Shown: in pieces, positions 44,573 to 54,058 of the stretch
Layout: every line of letters starts with the position of its first letter
How positions within the stretch are numbered: the first letter of the stretch is position 1
Source: Pseudomonas bohemica
GTDB taxonomy: Bacteria > Pseudomonadota > Gammaproteobacteria > Pseudomonadales > Pseudomonadaceae
Assembly (NCBI RefSeq): GCF_002934685.1
Contig: NZ_NKHL01000113.1
Location: forward strand, 62,001-126,000
Direction: 5' to 3'
Length of the DNA stretch: 64,000 nucleotides
The notes under the pieces: generated by a model
What the model was told of the DNA's origin: nothing
What the model saw: the letters and a program-made list of their open reading frames with translations, nothing else
Database searches by the model: none
Program-made: the position numbers and the translations under genes

Positions 44573-44924
44573 GAATGCTATTGACCTTGTCACGCAACTG
44601 ATCGATGGAAAACGGCTTGCCAATCAAATGCATGCCGGCAGGCACATCGATATTTTCGGCGTAGCCGCTGGCGAACAGAATCGGCAGCGCAGGACGCAAC
44701 TCGGCAGCTTTCTTTGCCAATTGGAGGCCATCCATGTCCGGCAGCCCCTTGTCGGTCATCATCAAATCGATCGTTTTGCCAGCGTCCTGCAAAAAAGCCA
44801 AAGCCTCGCCGCCATCTGCGGCTTCGAGTACCTGATACTCGAGCTCCTCAAGGACGTCGACGATCAGCATCCGGACGATGCTGTCATCTTCCACCACCAG
44901 AATCGTGCTGGTTGGGTCGGACAT
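44562..44924 (-). CDS. Stand-alone response regulator receiver (CheY-like)
   Basis: The 120-residue single receiver domain starts at M-S-D-P-T (ATG 44924, GAAGGAAA upstream). Conserved points are the acidic pair V-V-E-D-D, phosphoacceptor Asp in L-M-M-T-D-K-G-L-P-D-M-D-G, S-G-Y-A-E-N and the Lys of I-G-K-P-F-S. It has no output domain and is divergent from the large hybrid kinase 274 bases away, a likely partner. Its end overlaps the possible start of the glycosyltransferase gene. Confidence 0.9.
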   Translation of the reverse strand: MSDPTSTILVVEDDSIVRMLIVDVLEELEYQVLEAADGGEALAFLQDAGKTIDLMMTDKGLPDMDGLQLAKKAAELRPALPILFASGYAENIDVPAGMHLIGKPFSIDQLRDKVNSILGK

Positions 44925-45198
44925 GAAAATTTCCTTCAAATGGACGAAATCCGGAACGGGCACGGTTCACCCGATCTGCTAAAAAATTAAGCAGGTGATT
45001 GTGACAACTTCCAGGCTTCAAAAACACAATTCAATTGAGTGTAGTCGAGGCGGCGAACCACTCGAACGTATAGTGCGCCTGCGTTTGGTCCATGACTAAA
45101 GTCTGAAAATTCAGCCGTATATGTCAGAAGCTGGAGTTTTTTCCTGAGCTTTACGGCAAACTCCGTGGTTTAGCCGAATCCACCCTGGGCCCTTTGCG

Positions 45199-48100
45199 AT
45201 GATCCAAACCTCTGCCGTCGATGAGCAACGTTTCCGCAAACTTCTGAGCCGCAACGTCAGTTTACCCTTGGCGGTCGGCGTTCTCAGTGCTGCATTCTTC
45301 GTTATTCTGATCAGCTATCTGCTGTCGGTGATCCAGTGGGTCGAGCACACCGACCGGGTCATCAATAACATCAACCGCTCGTTGAAGCTTTCGGTGGACA
45401 TGGAAACCGGCATGCGCGGTTTTCTGCTGACCGGTGACGAGCATTTTCTCGACCCCTACGAAGTTGCCAAACCGGGCATCATCGCCGAGCTGAAGGCCCT
45501 TGAGGAACTGGTCGCAGACAACCCCGACCAGGTCGATCGCTTCAAGCGTCTGGCGACAATGCAGGAATCGTGGAATCAGTTCGCCCAGGAGATGATCACC
45601 CTACGGCGTTCCGGTGGTGACTATGCGACGCCGATTCAGAATCGCCGGGGCAAGCGCCTGACCGATGAAATTCGCGATCAGTACGATCAAGCAGCGAACA
45701 TCGAGCATCAGTTGCGTCTGACCCGCAATACCGACGTCACGCATACCACCGTGGTTTCGGTGACCCTGTATATCGTATTCATCGTGATCGTCAGTGGCAT
45801 TCTGGCCTGGGTCGGCCGTCGCGACATGAAGGCGCTGTCCAGCACGTACGCCGCCAACCTCAAGGCGCAGCAGGAAGATGCCGATCGCCTGGCCCATGTG
45901 GCCTGGCTGCGTAACGGCCAGAGCGAGCTGGCCGAACAGGTGATCGGGCAACTGACGCTGAATCTGCTGGGTCGTAACGTGCTGCAGTTCTTCGCCCAAT
46001 ATCTGGGGGCGGTGGTCGCTGCCGTGTATGTACGCCAGGAGCACGGCGGCCTGATGCGCGTGGCATCCTACGGCTTCTCGCGCCAGCAGGAACTCCAGGA
46101 ACAGTCGATTTATAGTGGCGAAGGCGTGGTTGGCAAGGCCGCCGAGCAGGATGAGATCATTACCCTCAACGATGTCCCCATGGACTATTTCAAGGTCTCG
46201 TCGGGCCTCGGCGACGGCTCGCCGCGCAGCGTGATCGTAGTGCCGACCAGCAATGACGATCAGGTCAATGGCGTCGTCGAGCTGGGTTTCCTGCGCGAGT
46301 TGACCGAGCGTGATGTCGAGTTCCTCGAGCTGGTGGCCGAGAACGTCGGCACCTCCATCGAAGCCGCGCGCTATCGCCAACGCCTTCAGGAAGTCCTGGC
46401 CGAGACCCAGCAACTCAACGAAGAGCTGCAGGTTCAACAGGAAGAACTGCGCACCGCCAACGAAGAGCTCGAAGAGCAGTCGCGGATTCTCAAGGAGTCT
46501 CAGGCGTATCTGGAAACCCAGCAGGCTGAGCTGGAGCAGACCAACGAGCAACTGGCCGAGCAGAGCAAGGCGCTGGCCGACCAGCGCGACGCACTGGACC
46601 GCAACAATGAAGAGCTCAATATCGCTCAGGTCGAGCTGGAAGCACGGGCAGACGAGCTGCAGCGCTCGAGCAAGTACAAGTCCGAATTCCTCGCCAACAT
46701 GTCCCACGAGCTACGCACGCCGCTGAACAGCTCGCTGATTCTGGCCAAGCTGTTGGCCGAGAATCCACAAGACAACCTGACCTCCGAGCAGGTGACGTTT
46801 GCCGAGTCGATCTATTCGGCCGGCAACGATTTGCTCAACCTGATCAACGACATTCTCGACATCTCCAAGGTCGAGGCCGGCAAGCTGGACATGCGCCCGG
46901 AAAACAGCAGCGTCAGCCGTCTGGTTGACAGCCTGCGAATGACCTTCCAGCCCCTGGCCGCCGACAAACAGCTGGAGTTTACGGTCGAGGTTCAACCCGG
47001 GACGCCGGTATCGCTGTATACCGACCGCCAGCGCCTGGAGCAGATTCTCAAGAACCTGTTGTCCAACGCCGTCAAGTTCACCGAAAGCGGCTCGGTCAGT
47101 CTTACGGTCTCGCGGCAGCCCGGCGAGGGCATCGCCTTTACCGTGCGCGACTCGGGGATCGGCATTTCCGAGGATCAGCAAGAGAGCATTTTCGAAGCGT
47201 TCCGTCAGGCCGACGGCACCACCAACCGGCGCTACGGTGGCACCGGGCTGGGACTGTCGATTTCCCGCGACCTGGCGCGCCTGTTGGGCGGTTCGATTTC
47301 AGTCACCAGCGCGCAAGGGCAGGGCAGCATCTTTACCTTGGTGCTGCCGGAAGAATACGTCGAACCGGCGCCGTTCGGGCAAGAGCTGCCGGTGGTCGCT
47401 CAGGCTGCGGCAGCCCCGTCTCCGGCGCCGGTTGCCGCGCCGGTGATCGCCGCCAGACCTGCCCAGGTCAGCGAGCCCGTCCCGCGCTTTGCCGATGATC
47501 GTGACAAGACGCCGTTCACCAAACGCTGCATCCTGGTGATCGAGGACGAAGTGCGCTTCGCCCATATCCTCTATGACCTGGCTCATGAGCTTGGCTATCA
47601 CTGCCTGGTCGCCCATGCAGCCGACGAAGGTTTCGATCTGGCGACGAACTTCGTGCCTGATGCTGTCCTGCTGGACATGCGTCTTCCCGACCATTCCGGC
47701 CTGACCGTGCTGCAGCGCCTCAAAGAGATGCCCTCCACCCGGCATATCCCGGTCCACGTCATTTCCGTGGAGGATCGTCAGGAGGCCGCCTTGCAGATGG
47801 GCGCGATCGGTTACGCGGTCAAACCGACCACCCGCGAAGAGCTCAAGGACGTATTCGCTCGACTGGAGGCCAAGCTTACGCAGAAAGTGAAGCGCGTCCT
47901 GCTGGTCGAGGACGACGCCTTGCAGCGCGACAGCATCGCGCGCCTGATCGGCGACGATGACATCGAAATCACTGCGGTGGGCTTTGCTCAGGATGCTCTC
48001 GAGCTGCTACGCGACAACGCTTACGACTGCATGATCATCGACCTGAAACTGCCGGACATGCTCGGCAACGACCTGCTCAAGCGCATGTCCACCGACGAAA

Positions 48101-48705
48101 TCTGCGCGTTCCCGCCGGTCATCGTCTACACCGGCCGCAACCTGACCCGCGATGAAGAAGCCGAACTGCTGAAGTACTCGCGCACCATCATCATCAAGGG
48201 CGCGCGCTCGCCGGAGCGGCTGCTCGACGAAGTGACCCTGTTCCTGCACAAGGTCGAATCGCAGCTGTCGAACGAGCGGCAGAAGATGCTCAAGACCGCG
48301 CGCAGCCGCGATCGCGTGTTCGAGGGGCGCAAGATTCTCGTGGTCGACGACGATGTGCGTAACATCTTCGCCCTGACCAGCGCGCTGGAGCACAAGGGCG
48401 CGATCGTCGAAGTCGGTCGCAATGGTTTGGAAGCCATCGAAAAGCTCAATACCGTCGAAGACATCGACCTGGTGCTGATGGACGTGATGATGCCGGAAAT
48501 GGACGGCTTCGAAGCCACCGCGCAGATCCGCAAGGACCCTCGCTGGCGCAAACTGCCGATCATTGCAGTGACGGCCAAAGCCATGAAAGACGATCAGGAG
48601 CGCTGCCTGCAGGCCGGTTCCAACGATTATCTGGCCAAGCCTATCGACCTCGACCGGCTGTTCTCGTTGATTCGTGTGTGGCTGCCAAAAATGGAACGTA
48701 TCTGA
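45199..48705 (+). CDS. Hybrid histidine kinase with CHASE3, GAF and three receiver domains
   Basis: A 1168-residue membrane sensor. Two membrane helices (about 23-45 and 183-205) bracket a periplasmic CHASE3 domain (M-E-T-G-M-R-G-F-L-L-T-G). A GAF domain (about 235-385) and a long Gln/Glu-rich coiled coil (about 395-490) follow. Next come HisKA (phospho-His503 in S-H-E-L-R-T-P), HATPase with D-S-G-I-G-I and G-T-G-L-G-L, a Pro/Ala linker, and three receivers with Asp826, Asp948 and Asp1095. All three receivers keep the phosphoacceptor. It is the first gene of a run with cheR, cheB and a second kinase. Confidence 0.95.
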   Translation: MIQTSAVDEQRFRKLLSRNVSLPLAVGVLSAAFFVILISYLLSVIQWVEHTDRVINNINRSLKLSVDMETGMRGFLLTGDEHFLDPYEVAKPGIIAELKALEELVADNPDQVDRFKRLATMQESWNQFAQEMITLRRSGGDYATPIQNRRGKRLTDEIRDQYDQAANIEHQLRLTRNTDVTHTTVVSVTLYIVFIVIVSGILAWVGRRDMKALSSTYAANLKAQQEDADRLAHVAWLRNGQSELAEQVIGQLTLNLLGRNVLQFFAQYLGAVVAAVYVRQEHGGLMRVASYGFSRQQELQEQSIYSGEGVVGKAAEQDEIITLNDVPMDYFKVSSGLGDGSPRSVIVVPTSNDDQVNGVVELGFLRELTERDVEFLELVAENVGTSIEAARYRQRLQEVLAETQQLNEELQVQQEELRTANEELEEQSRILKESQAYLETQQAELEQTNEQLAEQSKALADQRDALDRNNEELNIAQVELEARADELQRSSKYKSEFLANMSHELRTPLNSSLILAKLLAENPQDNLTSEQVTFAESIYSAGNDLLNLINDILDISKVEAGKLDMRPENSSVSRLVDSLRMTFQPLAADKQLEFTVEVQPGTPVSLYTDRQRLEQILKNLLSNAVKFTESGSVSLTVSRQPGEGIAFTVRDSGIGISEDQQESIFEAFRQADGTTNRRYGGTGLGLSISRDLARLLGGSISVTSAQGQGSIFTLVLPEEYVEPAPFGQELPVVAQAAAAPSPAPVAAPVIAARPAQVSEPVPRFADDRDKTPFTKRCILVIEDEVRFAHILYDLAHELGYHCLVAHAADEGFDLATNFVPDAVLLDMRLPDHSGLTVLQRLKEMPSTRHIPVHVISVEDRQEAALQMGAIGYAVKPTTREELKDVFARLEAKLTQKVKRVLLVEDDALQRDSIARLIGDDDIEITAVGFAQDALELLRDNAYDCMIIDLKLPDMLGNDLLKRMSTDEICAFPPVIVYTGRNLTRDEEAELLKYSRTIIIKGARSPERLLDEVTLFLHKVESQLSNERQKMLKTARSRDRVFEGRKILVVDDDVRNIFALTSALEHKGAIVEVGRNGLEAIEKLNTVEDIDLVLMDVMMPEMDGFEATAQIRKDPRWRKLPIIAVTAKAMKDDQERCLQAGSNDYLAKPIDLDRLFSLIRVWLPKMERI

Positions 48706-48753
48706 ATGGATCGGATCAATTGACCACCCTTATAGAAGCACCAGGTTTTACTG

Positions 48754-49575
48754 ATGGCCCATGAGCGAGACACCGAGATCGAATTGCGCTTGTTGATCGA
48801 GGCGATTTACCTGAAGTACAGCTATGATTTTCGCGATTACTCGGGCGCGTCGGTAAAACGGCGCGTTGCTCATGCGCTGCGTCAGTTCGAGTTGAAAACC
48901 ATCTCCGCGCTGCAGGAGCGCGTGCTGCACGATCCATCGGCGTTCATGCAGCTGTTGCAGTTCCTGACGATTCCGGTCAGCGAGATGTTTCGCGACCCGT
49001 CGCACTTTCTGGCGATTCGTCAGGAAGTGGTGCCGCTGCTCAAGACTTACCCCTCGCTGAAGATCTGGATAGCCGGATGCAGCACGGGCGAGGAGGTCTA
49101 CTCGATGGCGATTCTGCTGCGTGAAGAAGGGCTGCTGGAGCGCACGATCATCTACGCCACCGACATCAATCCAACTTCGCTGGAGAAGGCCAAACAGGGG
49201 ATTTTCTCAATGGAGAACATTCGCGGCTACAACGAAAACTACCTGAAGGCGGGCGGTAAGCGGCTGTTTTCCGAGTACTACACGGCCGCCTATGACTACG
49301 CGATTTTCGACAAGTCGCTGAGCGAGAATGTCACCTTTGCCGACCATAGCCTGGCCACCGACAGCGTGTTTTCCGAAACCCACCTGATTTCCTGCCGCAA
49401 TGTGCTGATCTACTTCAACAAAAAGCTGCAGGACCGGGCGTTCGGTCTGTTTCACGAGTCATTGTGTCACCGCGGATTTCTGGTGCTCGGCAGTAAGGAA
49501 ACCCTGGAGTTTTCCGCCTTCAAGGACCGCTTCGAACCTTTGGTCAAGCAAGAGCGGATCTATCGTAAATCATGA
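48754..49575 (+). CDS. CheR-type protein-glutamate methyltransferase
   Basis: The 273-residue protein has the N-terminal CheR helical domain (R-R-V-A-H-A-L-R) and the SAM-binding loop I-A-G-C-S-T-G-E-E-V-Y-S near residue 106. A-T-D-I-N-P and I-S-C-R-N-V-L-I-Y-F-N near residue 212 follow. The catalytic family features are intact. No methyl-accepting receptor, CheA or CheW is nearby, so the substrate is probably not a classical chemoreceptor. The helix-rich segment of the upstream kinase is a possible target. It overlaps cheB by four bases. Confidence 0.92.
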   Translation: MAHERDTEIELRLLIEAIYLKYSYDFRDYSGASVKRRVAHALRQFELKTISALQERVLHDPSAFMQLLQFLTIPVSEMFRDPSHFLAIRQEVVPLLKTYPSLKIWIAGCSTGEEVYSMAILLREEGLLERTIIYATDINPTSLEKAKQGIFSMENIRGYNENYLKAGGKRLFSEYYTAAYDYAIFDKSLSENVTFADHSLATDSVFSETHLISCRNVLIYFNKKLQDRAFGLFHESLCHRGFLVLGSKETLEFSAFKDRFEPLVKQERIYRKS

Positions 49576-50189
49576 GAACGACCTTTTCCGGTACCGAGCC
49601 GGACCTGCCCGCGTTACCGAAGGTCGCTGCGATCGTCGTCGGCGCTTCTGCGGGCGGCGTCGAAGCGTTGTTGAAGATTTTCAAACCGTTACGCAGGGGT
49701 TTTAGGTTGCCGATCATCGCAGTGCTGCACCTGCCCGATGAGCGTCGCAGTCATTTGGCGGATGTGTTCAACTCGCACCTGGCGATTCCGGTGAAAGAAG
49801 CGGACGACAAGGAAGTGATCGCGCCCGGCACGCTGTATTTCGCCGCGCCAGGTTATCACCTGTCGGTGGAGGCCGATCTGACGCTGTCGTTCAGTCAGGA
49901 GGAACGGGTTTACCACTCGCGCCCCAGCATCGACATCCTCTTTGAATCTGCCGCCGACGCTTATGGAGCAAAGCTTGCCGGGGTGCTGTTGACCGGTGCT
50001 AACAATGATGGTGCCAAGGGAACGGCGCGCATCAAGGAATACGGCGGTCTTACCGTGGTCCAGGACCCGGCCCAGGCATTGGCGCGTACCATGCCCGAAG
50101 CTGCACTGGCCCTGCACACACCGGACTTTCTCCTGCCTTTGCCCGACATTGCCCTATTGCTTGTCGAGCTGGAACGAATTGCATGCTGA
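49572..50189 (+). CDS. CheB-type methylesterase without receiver domain
   Basis: The 205 residues comprise only the CheB catalytic domain. The Ser-His-Asp triad is visible: Ser26 in V-G-A-S-A-G-G-V-E, His53 in A-V-L-H-L-P and an Asp in L-L-T-G-A-N-N-D-G-A-K-G. Normal CheB has an N-terminal receiver that controls the esterase; here it is absent, so control must come from partner proteins. It overlaps cheR by four bases (ATGA) and the next kinase by seven, indicating tight translational coupling. Confidence 0.92.
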   Translation: MRTTFSGTEPDLPALPKVAAIVVGASAGGVEALLKIFKPLRRGFRLPIIAVLHLPDERRSHLADVFNSHLAIPVKEADDKEVIAPGTLYFAAPGYHLSVEADLTLSFSQEERVYHSRPSIDILFESAADAYGAKLAGVLLTGANNDGAKGTARIKEYGGLTVVQDPAQALARTMPEAALALHTPDFLLPLPDIALLLVELERIAC

Positions 50190-51364
50190 GTGAAATAAAA
50201 GCCAAATTGCTGATCGTCGACGATCTGCCGGAAAACCTGCTGGCCCTTGAAGCGTTGATCAAGCGCGAAGACCGTCAGGTATACAAAGCGCTGTCGGCCG
50301 ATGAAGCGTTGTCGCTGTTGCTGGAACATGAGTTCGCCATGGCGATCCTCGACGTGCAGATGCCGGGCATGAACGGCTTTGAGCTGGCCGAGATGATGCG
50401 CGGCACCGAGAAGACCAAGAACATTCCGATCGTCTTCGTCAGCGCCGCCGGGCGTGAGCTGAACTACGCATTCAAGGGCTACGAAAGCGGCGCGGTGGAC
50501 TTTCTGCACAAGCCGCTGGATATCCATGCGGTGAAGAGCAAGGTCAACGTGTTCGTCGACCTGTATCGCCAGCGCAAGGCCATGAAACAGCAGGTCGAGG
50601 AGCTGGAACTCAGCCGTCAGGAGCAGGAAGCGCTGCTGCGTGAACTCAAGTCCACGCAAAACGAGCTGGAACACGCGATCCGCATGCGCGATGACTTCAT
50701 GTCCATCGTGTCCCACGAGGTGCGCACGCCGCTCAACGGTCTGATCCTGGAAACCCAACTGCGCAAGTTGCACCTGGCCAAGAACAATACTTCGGCGTTC
50801 ACCATGGACAAGCTCAAGGCCATGGTCGAGCGTGACGAGCGACAGATCCAGAGCCTGATTCGCCTGATCGAAGACATGCTGGACGTATCACGTATTCGCA
50901 CCGGCAAACTGTCGATCCGCACCAGCGCGTTCGACCTGTCGGAGCTTGTGGCCAATCTGGTGGAAAGCTATGCCGCGCAGATCGCCGCTGCTGAAAGCGT
51001 AGTGACCCTGCATGCCCGCGAGCCTGTGATCGGTGTCTGGGATGAATTCCGCATCGAGCAGGTGATGGCGAACCTTTTGACCAACGCCTTGCGCTATGGC
51101 GCGCATAAGCCCATCGAGGTGCGGGTTTACAGCGAAGGGAACGAAGCGCGCGTTGAAGTCAGGGATCAGGGCATCGGTATCAGCGCCGAAAACCAGAAGC
51201 GCATCTTCCAGCAATTCGAGCGCGTATCGGCCAGCCATGCGGTTTCGGGCCTGGGCCTGGGGCTGTTTATTTCCGATCAGATCGTCTCGGCCCACGGTGG
51301 CTCGATCACGGTGGAAAGCGAAGAGGGCTGCGGCTCGCTGTTTCGCGTCAGCCTGCCGCTTTGA
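50183..51364 (+). CDS. Receiver-histidine kinase hybrid (REC-HisKA-HATPase)
   Basis: The 393-residue soluble protein has an N-terminal receiver (I-V-D-D-L-P-E-N, phosphoacceptor Asp in A-I-L-D-V-Q-M-P-G-M-N-G, Lys in L-H-K-P-L) and then a coiled linker (about 130-170). HisKA follows with phospho-His in V-S-H-E-V-R-T-P-L-N-G, and HATPase with D-Q-G-I-G-I and G-L-G-L-G-L. The receiver-first order suggests that it is switched by another kinase, plausibly the upstream triple-receiver protein, forming a phosphorelay. Confidence 0.93.
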   Translation: MLSEIKAKLLIVDDLPENLLALEALIKREDRQVYKALSADEALSLLLEHEFAMAILDVQMPGMNGFELAEMMRGTEKTKNIPIVFVSAAGRELNYAFKGYESGAVDFLHKPLDIHAVKSKVNVFVDLYRQRKAMKQQVEELELSRQEQEALLRELKSTQNELEHAIRMRDDFMSIVSHEVRTPLNGLILETQLRKLHLAKNNTSAFTMDKLKAMVERDERQIQSLIRLIEDMLDVSRIRTGKLSIRTSAFDLSELVANLVESYAAQIAAAESVVTLHAREPVIGVWDEFRIEQVMANLLTNALRYGAHKPIEVRVYSEGNEARVEVRDQGIGISAENQKRIFQQFERVSASHAVSGLGLGLFISDQIVSAHGGSITVESEEGCGSLFRVSLPL

Positions 51365-51531
51365 GGGCCAATGTGGCCCGCCAGTCGCGGGCCAGAGCGC
51401 TCTGTTTAATACGTGCGAAGACGTTGTTCAATCCGCCTCGACCGCCTGAGTAAATATCTGATTTATCTGCGCAACCTCTAGAGCGGGCCATGGTCGTAAT
51501 GGCAGCTATTTATAAGATTGAAGGCGTTCCC

Positions 51532-51909
51532 ATGAGCTCTGATGCTGAAAATGTCGTACTGATCGTCGAAGACGAGCCGCTGATTCTGATGCTGCTGTCC
51601 GACTATCTGTCGGGGGAGGGTTATCGGGTGTTGCAGGCGGAGAACGGCGAGCAGGCTTTCGAAATTCTCGCCACCAAGCCGCATCTGGACCTGATGATCA
51701 CCGACTACCGCCTGCCGGGTGGCGTGTCGGGGGTGATGATCGCCGAACCTGCCGTCAAGCTGCGACCGGAGCTGAAAGTCATTTTCATCAGTGGTTACCC
51801 GGCAGAGATCGTTGAATCCGGTAGCCCGATCGCTCGCAAGGCGCCGATTCTGGCCAAGCCATTCGCGATGGAAACCCTGCATTCGAAGATTCAGAGTTTG
51901 TTGAACTGA
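51532..51909 (+). CDS. Stand-alone response regulator receiver
   Basis: A 125-residue single receiver starting M-S-S-D-A-E-N (ATG 51532, GAAGG upstream). The acidic pocket V-E-D-E, Asp in L-M-I-T-D-Y-R-L-P-G-G-V-S-G, S-G-Y-P-A-E and A-K-P-F are present. It has no output domain. It is placed 167 bases after the receiver-kinase and probably serves as its or a neighbour's phosphate acceptor. Confidence 0.9.
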   Translation: MSSDAENVVLIVEDEPLILMLLSDYLSGEGYRVLQAENGEQAFEILATKPHLDLMITDYRLPGGVSGVMIAEPAVKLRPELKVIFISGYPAEIVESGSPIARKAPILAKPFAMETLHSKIQSLLN

Positions 51910-51922
51910 TTGCATCTTTCAA

Positions 51923-52011
51923 CGGTAGGAGCGCGTTTGTCCGCAATGAGTCAGGCCAGATGACCTCGTCCTGACTGACCCGTCGCAATCGCGGGCAGCG
52001 CGCTGCTGCAG
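51923..52011. repeat. REP palindrome pair, partly degenerate
   Basis: The left arm CGGTAGGAGCGCGTTTGTCC (then GCAATG) and the imperfect inverse arm CGCAATCGCGGGCAGCGCGC (then TGCTGCAG) lie between two converging signalling genes. The right arm has drifted from the family consensus. Confidence 0.75.
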
Positions 52012-52027
52012 GTTTAGGGCCTGCGCC

Positions 52028-54058
52028 TCACCCCTCAATCATCTCTCTTACCTTGGCGGTCAACTGATCGAAGGCGAATGGCTTGGTGATCATCTGCATC
52101 CCCTCGTCCAGGAACCCCGCACGGGTGGCGGCGTTTTCCGCGTAGCCGGTGATGAACAGCACCCTCAGTTCCGGGCGCAGTTGCCGCCCGATTTCCGCCA
52201 GTTGGCGTCCGTTCATGCCGGGCAGACCAACGTCGCTGATCATCAGATCGATACGCTGTCCCGATTCGAGAATCGGCACCGCGCCCACCGCATCGCCAGC
52301 CTCCAGATACGCGTAACCCAACTCGCTCAGCACCTGGCTGACCAGCGCGCGCACGGCCGGGTCATCTTCGACGATCAGGATGGTCTCGCCGTCGCGGGCT
52401 TCAATGGTCTGGCGGTCCAGGCTGGTATCTTCCTCGTCCTTGTCGCCATGGAAGCGCGGCAGGAACAATTGCACGGTGGTGCCGTGACCCACTTGGCTTT
52501 CAATGGAAACGTGGCCATGGGACTGTTTGGTGAAACCGTAGATCATCGATAGCCCGAGTCCCGTGCCCTGACCGATCGGCTTGGTGGTGAAAAACGGATC
52601 GAAGGCACGATTGATGACGTTCTCTGGCATACCGCAGCCGGTGTCGGTGACGCTGAGCACCACGTAATCACCGGGCAGCAGGTTTTCATACGCATTGGTG
52701 AAGCTGCGGTCGAGCTTGCGGTTGAAGGTCTCGATCATCAACATGCCGCCATCGGGCATCGCGTCCCGGGCGTTGAGCACCAGGTTGAGCAGGGCGCTTT
52801 CCAGCTGGTTGGGGTCGGCCTCCGCGGTCCAAAGTTGCGGGTCCAGGCACATGTCCAGGCGCACGCTCTCATTGATGCTGCGATGCAACAGCTCGCCCAT
52901 CGAATTGACCAGCTCGTTCATCTCCACAGGCTTGGAATCCAGCGACTGACGACGGGAAAACGCCAGCAAGCGATGGGTCAGGGCCGCGGCGCGATTGGCT
53001 GAGGTCACGCCTAGATCGATCAGCCCGTCGAGGTCTTCGGTACGACCACGGGCCACGCGGCGCCTGAGCAACTCCAGGCTGCCGATGATGCCGGTAAGCA
53101 TGTTGTTGAAGTCGTGGGCGATACCGCCGGTGAGTTGACCGACGGCCTCCATTTTCTGCGACTGACGCAGCACTTCTTCGTTTTGACGCAGTTGCGAGGT
53201 GCGCTCCTCGACCTGCTGCTCGAGAGTCTCGTTGAGCTGGCGCAGCTGGGTCTCGGCCTGCTTGCGTTCAGTGATGTCCGAGGTTACTCCGGCCAGCAGG
53301 CTGACCCGGCCATTGCGCGCACGAATGGCGCGGGCGCGCATGTCCACCCAGTGCAGCGAACCGTCGGGCCATACGTTGCGGAATTCGATAATGAAGTCGT
53401 CGCCCGTATCGAGGCTGCGTTGCAGCGCCGATTGCATGCGTGGCTGATCGGCGGGGTGCGCCGCGTCCAGCCACTCGTGATAGGTGAAGGGCGCCTGTTC
53501 GTCTCGCCCGTAATGCGACTTGCTGATGTCCGAGCAATCCAGTTCGAGGAATTCGGCTTCCAGTTGCCACGACCCGAGACGCCCGGCCTTGAGGGCATGC
53601 TGCAGGCGTTGCTCGCTTTCGAAGAGGTCTTCCATGCGGCTGCGCGCTTCATATTGCCTTCGGCGTCCGCGTACGGCGGTGCTCACCAAACTGACCAGAG
53701 TCGCCGGGTGAAACGGACGCTCGAGAAACGTCACGTTGCCGAGCATCTTGCCCAGCCGCGCCGACGGGTTCTGTTCCGGCCGGCCATGGTGGGTCAGCAG
53801 CACAATCGGCAGATCCGACCAGGCGGGTTGGTGGCTCAGCCAGTTGAGCAGAGGATTGAGATCGACCCCGCGCAATGCCTCGTCGGCAATGACGGCAAGG
53901 CCTGCGCCGGAAATCAATTCCTTGCACAGGCCTGCCAGGTCGTGGGCGATGAGCGCCGGGAAGCCCGCTTCCTGCAGGATTCTCAGGGCGATCTGGCTGT
54001 CCCGGCCCTGTGGGGCCAGGATGATTGCGCGTTCCGACAGTTGCCCAGGGGTACTCAC
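52028..54058 (-). CDS. PAS-domain hybrid histidine kinase coupled to KaiC
   Basis: A 676-residue soluble protein. The N-terminal 130 residues resemble a receiver that has lost its ordinary phospho-site pattern (A-I-I-L-A-P-Q-G-R-D at strand one, V-I-A-D-E-A at strand three). A PAS/PAC domain (about 150-275) ends in G-V-T-S-D-I-T-E-R-K-Q-A-E. HisKA with G-G-I-A-H-D-F-N-N-M-L, HATPase with D-T-G-C-G-M and G-T-G-L-G-L, and a C-terminal receiver with Asp in L-M-I-S-D-V-G-L-P-G-M-N-G follow. Its ATG overlaps the stop of the KaiC gene (ATGA). Confidence 0.93.
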   Translation of the reverse strand: MSTPGQLSERAIILAPQGRDSQIALRILQEAGFPALIAHDLAGLCKELISGAGLAVIADEALRGVDLNPLLNWLSHQPAWSDLPIVLLTHHGRPEQNPSARLGKMLGNVTFLERPFHPATLVSLVSTAVRGRRRQYEARSRMEDLFESEQRLQHALKAGRLGSWQLEAEFLELDCSDISKSHYGRDEQAPFTYHEWLDAAHPADQPRMQSALQRSLDTGDDFIIEFRNVWPDGSLHWVDMRARAIRARNGRVSLLAGVTSDITERKQAETQLRQLNETLEQQVEERTSQLRQNEEVLRQSQKMEAVGQLTGGIAHDFNNMLTGIIGSLELLRRRVARGRTEDLDGLIDLGVTSANRAAALTHRLLAFSRRQSLDSKPVEMNELVNSMGELLHRSINESVRLDMCLDPQLWTAEADPNQLESALLNLVLNARDAMPDGGMLMIETFNRKLDRSFTNAYENLLPGDYVVLSVTDTGCGMPENVINRAFDPFFTTKPIGQGTGLGLSMIYGFTKQSHGHVSIESQVGHGTTVQLFLPRFHGDKDEEDTSLDRQTIEARDGETILIVEDDPAVRALVSQVLSELGYAYLEAGDAVGAVPILESGQRIDLMISDVGLPGMNGRQLAEIGRQLRPELRVLFITGYAENAATRAGFLDEGMQMITKPFAFDQLTAKVREMIEG

